Assembly: GCF_000003605.2 (NCBI RefSeq)
Contig: NW_003143303.1
Span: 33,827-54,775 of the forward strand
Reading direction: 5' to 3'
From: Saccoglossus kowalevskii
Lineage: Eukaryota > Hemichordata > Enteropneusta > Harrimaniidae
DNA: 20,949 bases
Position numbers and translations under genes: made by a program. Positions 17,836-20,949 of the stretch are shown piece by piece. The number at the start of each line of letters is the position of its first letter. Within the stretch, counting starts at the first letter, position 1. The notes below the pieces were generated by a model. The model had not been told where the DNA came from. It made no database searches and saw only the letters and a program-made list of their open reading frames with translations.

Positions 17836-18640
17836 ATGATGGCTGCAGCAATTTTCAGTGATTTACAGGGCATACAATCTTTTGATTCAACCGGAGATGG
17901 CAGTACTGTGGGTATTCGCTGGAAATCATGGATTGAGGAATTTGAAGCTCATGCTGACAGTAGAGGGTTGTTTATTGAAGATGGATCAGACAGAAATAAA
18001 GCCCAGAGAAGAGCATTGTTATTATACATGGCTGGTGCCACAGTTAGAGAAACATTTAAGACTCCTAGTGATACAGGACTATGATAAAGCTGTCAAAGTA
18101 CTCAATGACCATTATGTTGTGAAAACAAATGCTACGTATCAAAGACACATATTCAGAAAGATGTCACAAGGGGAAGATACTATAGCTCAATTTGTTACCA
18201 AGCTGAAGAAAGCATCTGATGGGTGTGAATATGGGGCAGACTTAAACAATCAAATAAAAGACCAGGTTGTTGGGCAATGTAATTCTGATCGGCTGAGACA
18301 CAAACTATTAGAGAGAGGCGATTTATTAACATTAAATGAAACACTCAAGATAGCAGCAACATATGAAACAGTTGAAAAACAGTTCGAAAATATGCAGTTT
18401 CAAAGCCCATCCAAAGAAAACGAAGGAAAAGGTGAATGTTATAGGTGTGGTAACCATGGACATTATGGCAGAGATGAATCTTGTCCGGCTCGGGGAAAAC
18501 ATGCAACAAGTGTGGAAGACAAGGACACTTTGCAAAGAAATGTCACACACATAGTGCACATGTCAAAAAAGGACGAGGTAAGCCACAATACAAAAATAAC
18601 GTACATCATGTAGAAACTGAACAAGAGCCAGACACTGATA
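17836..18640 (+). pseudogene. gag: gag (capsid and nucleocapsid), frame-broken
   Basis: The ATG at 17836 opens a capsid-like frame with the aromatic-rich segment RWKSWIEEFEAHADSRG, ending at a stop at 18084. The homologous reading continues from about 18080 in the next frame with DYDKAVKVLNDHYVVK, typical of gypsy Gag helices, up to a zinc knuckle CYRCGNHGHYGRDESC (one residue longer than C-x2-C-x4-H-x4-C). A second shift near 18490 leads to a canonical knuckle CNKCGRQGHFAKKC. Two knuckles in two frames show the break is real in this sequence. Gag would coat the genomic RNA and form the particle. Confidence 0.85.
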
Positions 18641-19060
18641 GTTATGCATTTATGATGGGACAACATGTTAAAGACCGATTTCCTAAAATACGAGTGAAAG
18701 TAGGAGGAATAGAAATAAAGATAGTGGTTGACTCTGGAAGTGACAGTAATATAATAAGTAACTGTGGGAAAAATTGAAAAAACAAAAGATAGTGTGCGAA
18801 TCAAGGAAGTGCACAAAGAACTATTTCCATACACGTCAAGTGAGTCACTACAAGTAGCAGGATGTTTCAGTACCAAAATTGAAGCAGGCGATGGAAAGAC
18901 TCAAGCTCAGTTTATCGTCATAGAAGAGGATGGTGAAACTCTACTCAGTGGGTCAACGGCCATGGAGATTGGTGTGCTGAAAATTGGGATTGGTGTTAAT
19001 GCAATCCAGTCCAAAGTTGATGTTCTAGAAGAATACAAATCAGTATGCACAGGGTTTGGT
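18640..19060 (+). pseudogene. pol: Aspartic protease domain of pol, frame-broken
   Basis: IKIVVDSGSDSNIIS carries the Asp-Ser-Gly active site (18730-18738) in the frame of the second zinc knuckle. About 40 bp later (near 18770, in an A-rich run) the frame shifts to the next, where LFPYTSSESLQVAGCF and FIVIEEDGETLLSGSTA continue the fold; LLS stands where this family usually has LLG. It would process the Gag-Pol precursor. Confidence 0.75.
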
Positions 19061-20260
19061 GAATTAAAGGGTTGCCAAGTAAAGTTCAGTGTCAACCCAG
19101 AAATTAAACCAGTTGAACAGCCTGTAAGACGGACTCCAATTGGGTTAAGGTCAAAGGTCGAAGCAAAAATAGAGGAGCTGATCAATAAGAATATTATAGA
19201 ACGAGTAGAAGAGCCAACACCATGGGTGAGTTCAATCATTGTTGTACCAAAGCCTAATGGGGAAATTTGATTATGCATTGAATAATATGCGCCAAGCTAA
19301 TGAGGCGATACTGAGTAAAAGACATCCAATTCCAACAGTTGAAGAGTTATTACAGGAGATGAGTCAGAGTCGCGTATTTTCCAAGCTAGATCTTAAGTGG
19401 GGATACCACCAGTTATTCACCCAGATTCTCGTTTCATAACTACTTTCTTAACTCACAACGGCTTATATAGATATAAACGTTTGTTATTCGGAATCAACGC
19501 TGCACCAGAGATATATCAACACAAAATACGGAAAATACTGATGGGTGTTCCCGATGCAGTCAATATGAGAGATGACATCGCAGTCCATGGCCGGGATCAA
19601 GAAGAATATGACGCACATCTTCGTCAAACGCTTGATCGACTCAAAACCGCAGGACTAACACTAAACCTAGATAAATGTGAATTCAATAGACAGGAAATCA
19701 CTTTCATGAGTCATAAGTTGTCAGCAAATGGCATTGATATTGGCAGAGATAAAGTGGAAGCCGTAATCAATGCAAGAAAACCAGAAAATGTTAGCGAAGT
19801 TCGCAGTTTCTTGGGGTTAGTTAACTACTGTGCTCGATTCATACCAAATTTCGCGTCTATTGCTGAGCCGCTGCGTCGACTAACACGAAACAATGAACCA
19901 TTCATATTTGTTAAACAGCAGAAAACCGCATTCAATATTTTGAAAGACCTAGATAAATGTGAATTCAATAGACCGGAAATCACTTTCATGAGTCATAAGT
20001 TGTCAGCAAATGGCATTGATATTGGCAGAGATAAAGTGGAAGCCGTAATCAATGCAAGAAAACCAGAAAATGTTAGCGAAGTTCGCAGTTTCTTGGGGTT
20101 AGTTAACTACTGTGCTCGATTCATACCAAATTTCGCGTCTATTGCTGAGCCGCTGCGTCGACTAACACGAAACAATGAACCATTCATATTTGTTAAACAG
20201 CAGAAAACCGCATTCAATATTTTGAAAGACTGTTTGACTAATGTGGAAACTATTAGGTTA
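19060..20260 (+). pseudogene. pol: Reverse transcriptase domain of pol, frame-broken and partly duplicated
   Basis: Begins with VEAKIEELINKNIIERVEEP and VSSIIVVPKPNG; shifts near 19265; continues with HPIPTVEELL and FSKLDLKWGYHQ, which holds the first catalytic Asp; shifts near 19412 with an apparent loss of a few residues; then RLLFGINAAPEIYQ and the catalytic Asp pair in NMRDDIAVHG (Ser, Tyr or Val is more usual than Arg before Asp-Asp). The thumb/connection part LDKCEFNRQEITFMSHKLSA is present twice because of the 282-bp duplication at 19667-20230. Not functional as read. Confidence 0.9.
19667..20230 (+). repeat. 282-bp in-frame tandem duplication within pol
   Basis: Copy 1 is 19667-19948 and copy 2 is 19949-20230. 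I find one difference in 282 bp (GACAGG against GACCGG, Gln to Pro). The length is 94 codons, so the frame is kept. AC precedes the start of both copies, a 2-nt microhomology. Either a very recent duplication in this copy or an assembly artefact. Confidence 0.95.
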
Positions 20261-20640
20261 TTATGACGTTAATGCCAAGACCAAAGTCATCACAGATGCA
20301 AGTCCAGTTGGGCTTGGTGCTGTTCTTGTCAGGAACAAAAAGATGGGCCACGGGTCATAAGTTATGCAAGCCACAGTTTAACTGATGTGGGAAGGCGTTA
20401 CTCCCAAACAGAAAAGGAGGCGTTAGGTCTGGTATGGGCATGTGAGAAATTTCACCCATATATCTATGGAATTAAGTTCGAGCTGGTAACTGACCATAAA
20501 CCGCTGGAGGCAATCTGCGCTCCTCGTTCAAAACCATGTGCTCGTATAGTACTCAGATTACAGTCGTATGAATTTAAAGTTGTTCACATACCAGGAGTAA
20601 AGAACATTGCTGATTCACTATCACGTTTGACAAATACCAA
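20231..20640 (+). pseudogene. pol: RNase H domain of pol, frame-broken
   Basis: Three segments in different frames cover the domain: VITDASPVGLGAVLVRNK with the first catalytic Asp (20293), then after a shift near 20340 SYASHSLTDVGRRYSQTEKE with the catalytic Glu, ALGLVWACEKFHPYIYG, and VTDHKPLEAI with the next Asp. It ends in IADSLSRL, the usual junction before integrase. The domain would remove the RNA strand of the RNA-DNA hybrid. The catalytic residues survive although the frame does not. Confidence 0.85.
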
Positions 20641-20949
20641 ATCAACTAAGATGATGCCAACACTTCAAAAAGAAGCAGAAGAATACGTTAGATTCATTGC
20701 AGTAAATGCTACACCACGCGCAATAACAACACGCGAAGTAGAGAGAGCGTCTGCTGAAGATGACGTGAAATACATGAATGCATTGAGACTAATAGATGGG
20801 ACAAATGCACAAATAAGCAACATGTAGTAGTTAGCGGTGAACTTTGCACTTTAGGTAAATTAATCATGAGAGGTACACGATTAGTCATACGAACGAAATT
20901 GAGACCACATATATTGTCACTTGCTCATGTCGGACACTTGGGTATTGTA
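20641..20949 (+). pseudogene. pol: Linker and start of integrase, cut by window end
   Basis: The RNase H frame runs on to a TAG at 20825-20827. A different frame then reads SGELCTLGKLIMRGTRLVI and RPHILSLAHVGHLGIV to the last base; the two His of AHVGH are the first ligands of the HHCC zinc-binding N-terminal domain of integrase. The Cys pair and catalytic core lie beyond the window. Confidence 0.75.

Larger units (their letters stand above)
17637..20949 (+). mobile_element. Ty3/gypsy LTR retrotransposon, 5' part, mag-like
   Basis: The order is 5' LTR, tRNA-Ser primer-binding site, gag with zinc knuckles, protease, RT, RNase H, integrase N-terminus; the window ends before the integrase core and 3' LTR. 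Short LTRs, a tRNA-Ser primer site and two zinc knuckles suit the mag-like branch of Ty3/gypsy, though this is a judgement from pattern. The frame changes about eight times (near 18075, 18490, 18770, 19265, 19412, 20255, 20340 and 20820), so the copy as sequenced cannot make a full polyprotein. Confidence 0.9.

Overview
This is eukaryotic, almost certainly metazoan, genomic DNA. It is AT-rich, has GT-AG introns inside a spliced gene, and carries animal-type LINE, hAT and Ty3/gypsy remnants, a long CT microsatellite and a large minisatellite. A marine invertebrate, perhaps a mollusc or other lophotrochozoan, fits best, but the sequence alone does not settle the phylum.

Layout. 1-2994 is AT-rich DNA with no gene I can support. 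2995-11637 holds one plus-strand gene assembled here from eight coding exons: 3047-3128, 5293-5907, 6070-6132, 7014-7388, 8050-8271, 10179-10304, 10773-10817 and 11327-11562. All seven introns are phase 1, and the exons join into one 587-residue frame. The predicted protein has a signal peptide, two homologous beta-propeller-like (tectonin-like) halves separated by an acidic linker, a Ser/Thr-rich stalk, one transmembrane helix and a short charged cytoplasmic tail. It therefore looks like a type I membrane-anchored, lectin-like surface protein. Intron 1 contains a decayed antisense LINE reverse transcriptase, intron 3 a 306-bp CT-rich tract, and intron 5 two short unexplained ORFs.

11638-16371 is repeat-rich and gene-poor. 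It contains a three-copy repeat of about 255-294 bp carrying ATGGCGGC-like (YY1-like) cores (12204-12960), a 40-unit minisatellite of 20-bp period (13361-14165) and a 39-bp tandem triplet (14821-14937).

16372-20949 is a transposon graveyard: a hAT transposase C-terminal fragment, a LINE ORF2 linker fragment, and then a Ty3/gypsy retrotransposon. The gypsy element starts with a short LTR and a primer-binding site complementary to the 3' end of tRNA-Ser, and reads gag, protease, RT, RNase H and the start of integrase before the window ends. Its reading frame breaks at about eight places, and its RT/RNase H junction carries a nearly perfect 282-bp in-frame tandem duplication.

The most interesting content is the phase-1 membrane-anchored propeller gene. 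The most interesting DNA structures are the minisatellite, which places a perfect splice-donor hexamer in almost every unit, and the 282-bp duplication in the gypsy pol. No RNA genes or CRISPR arrays were seen.
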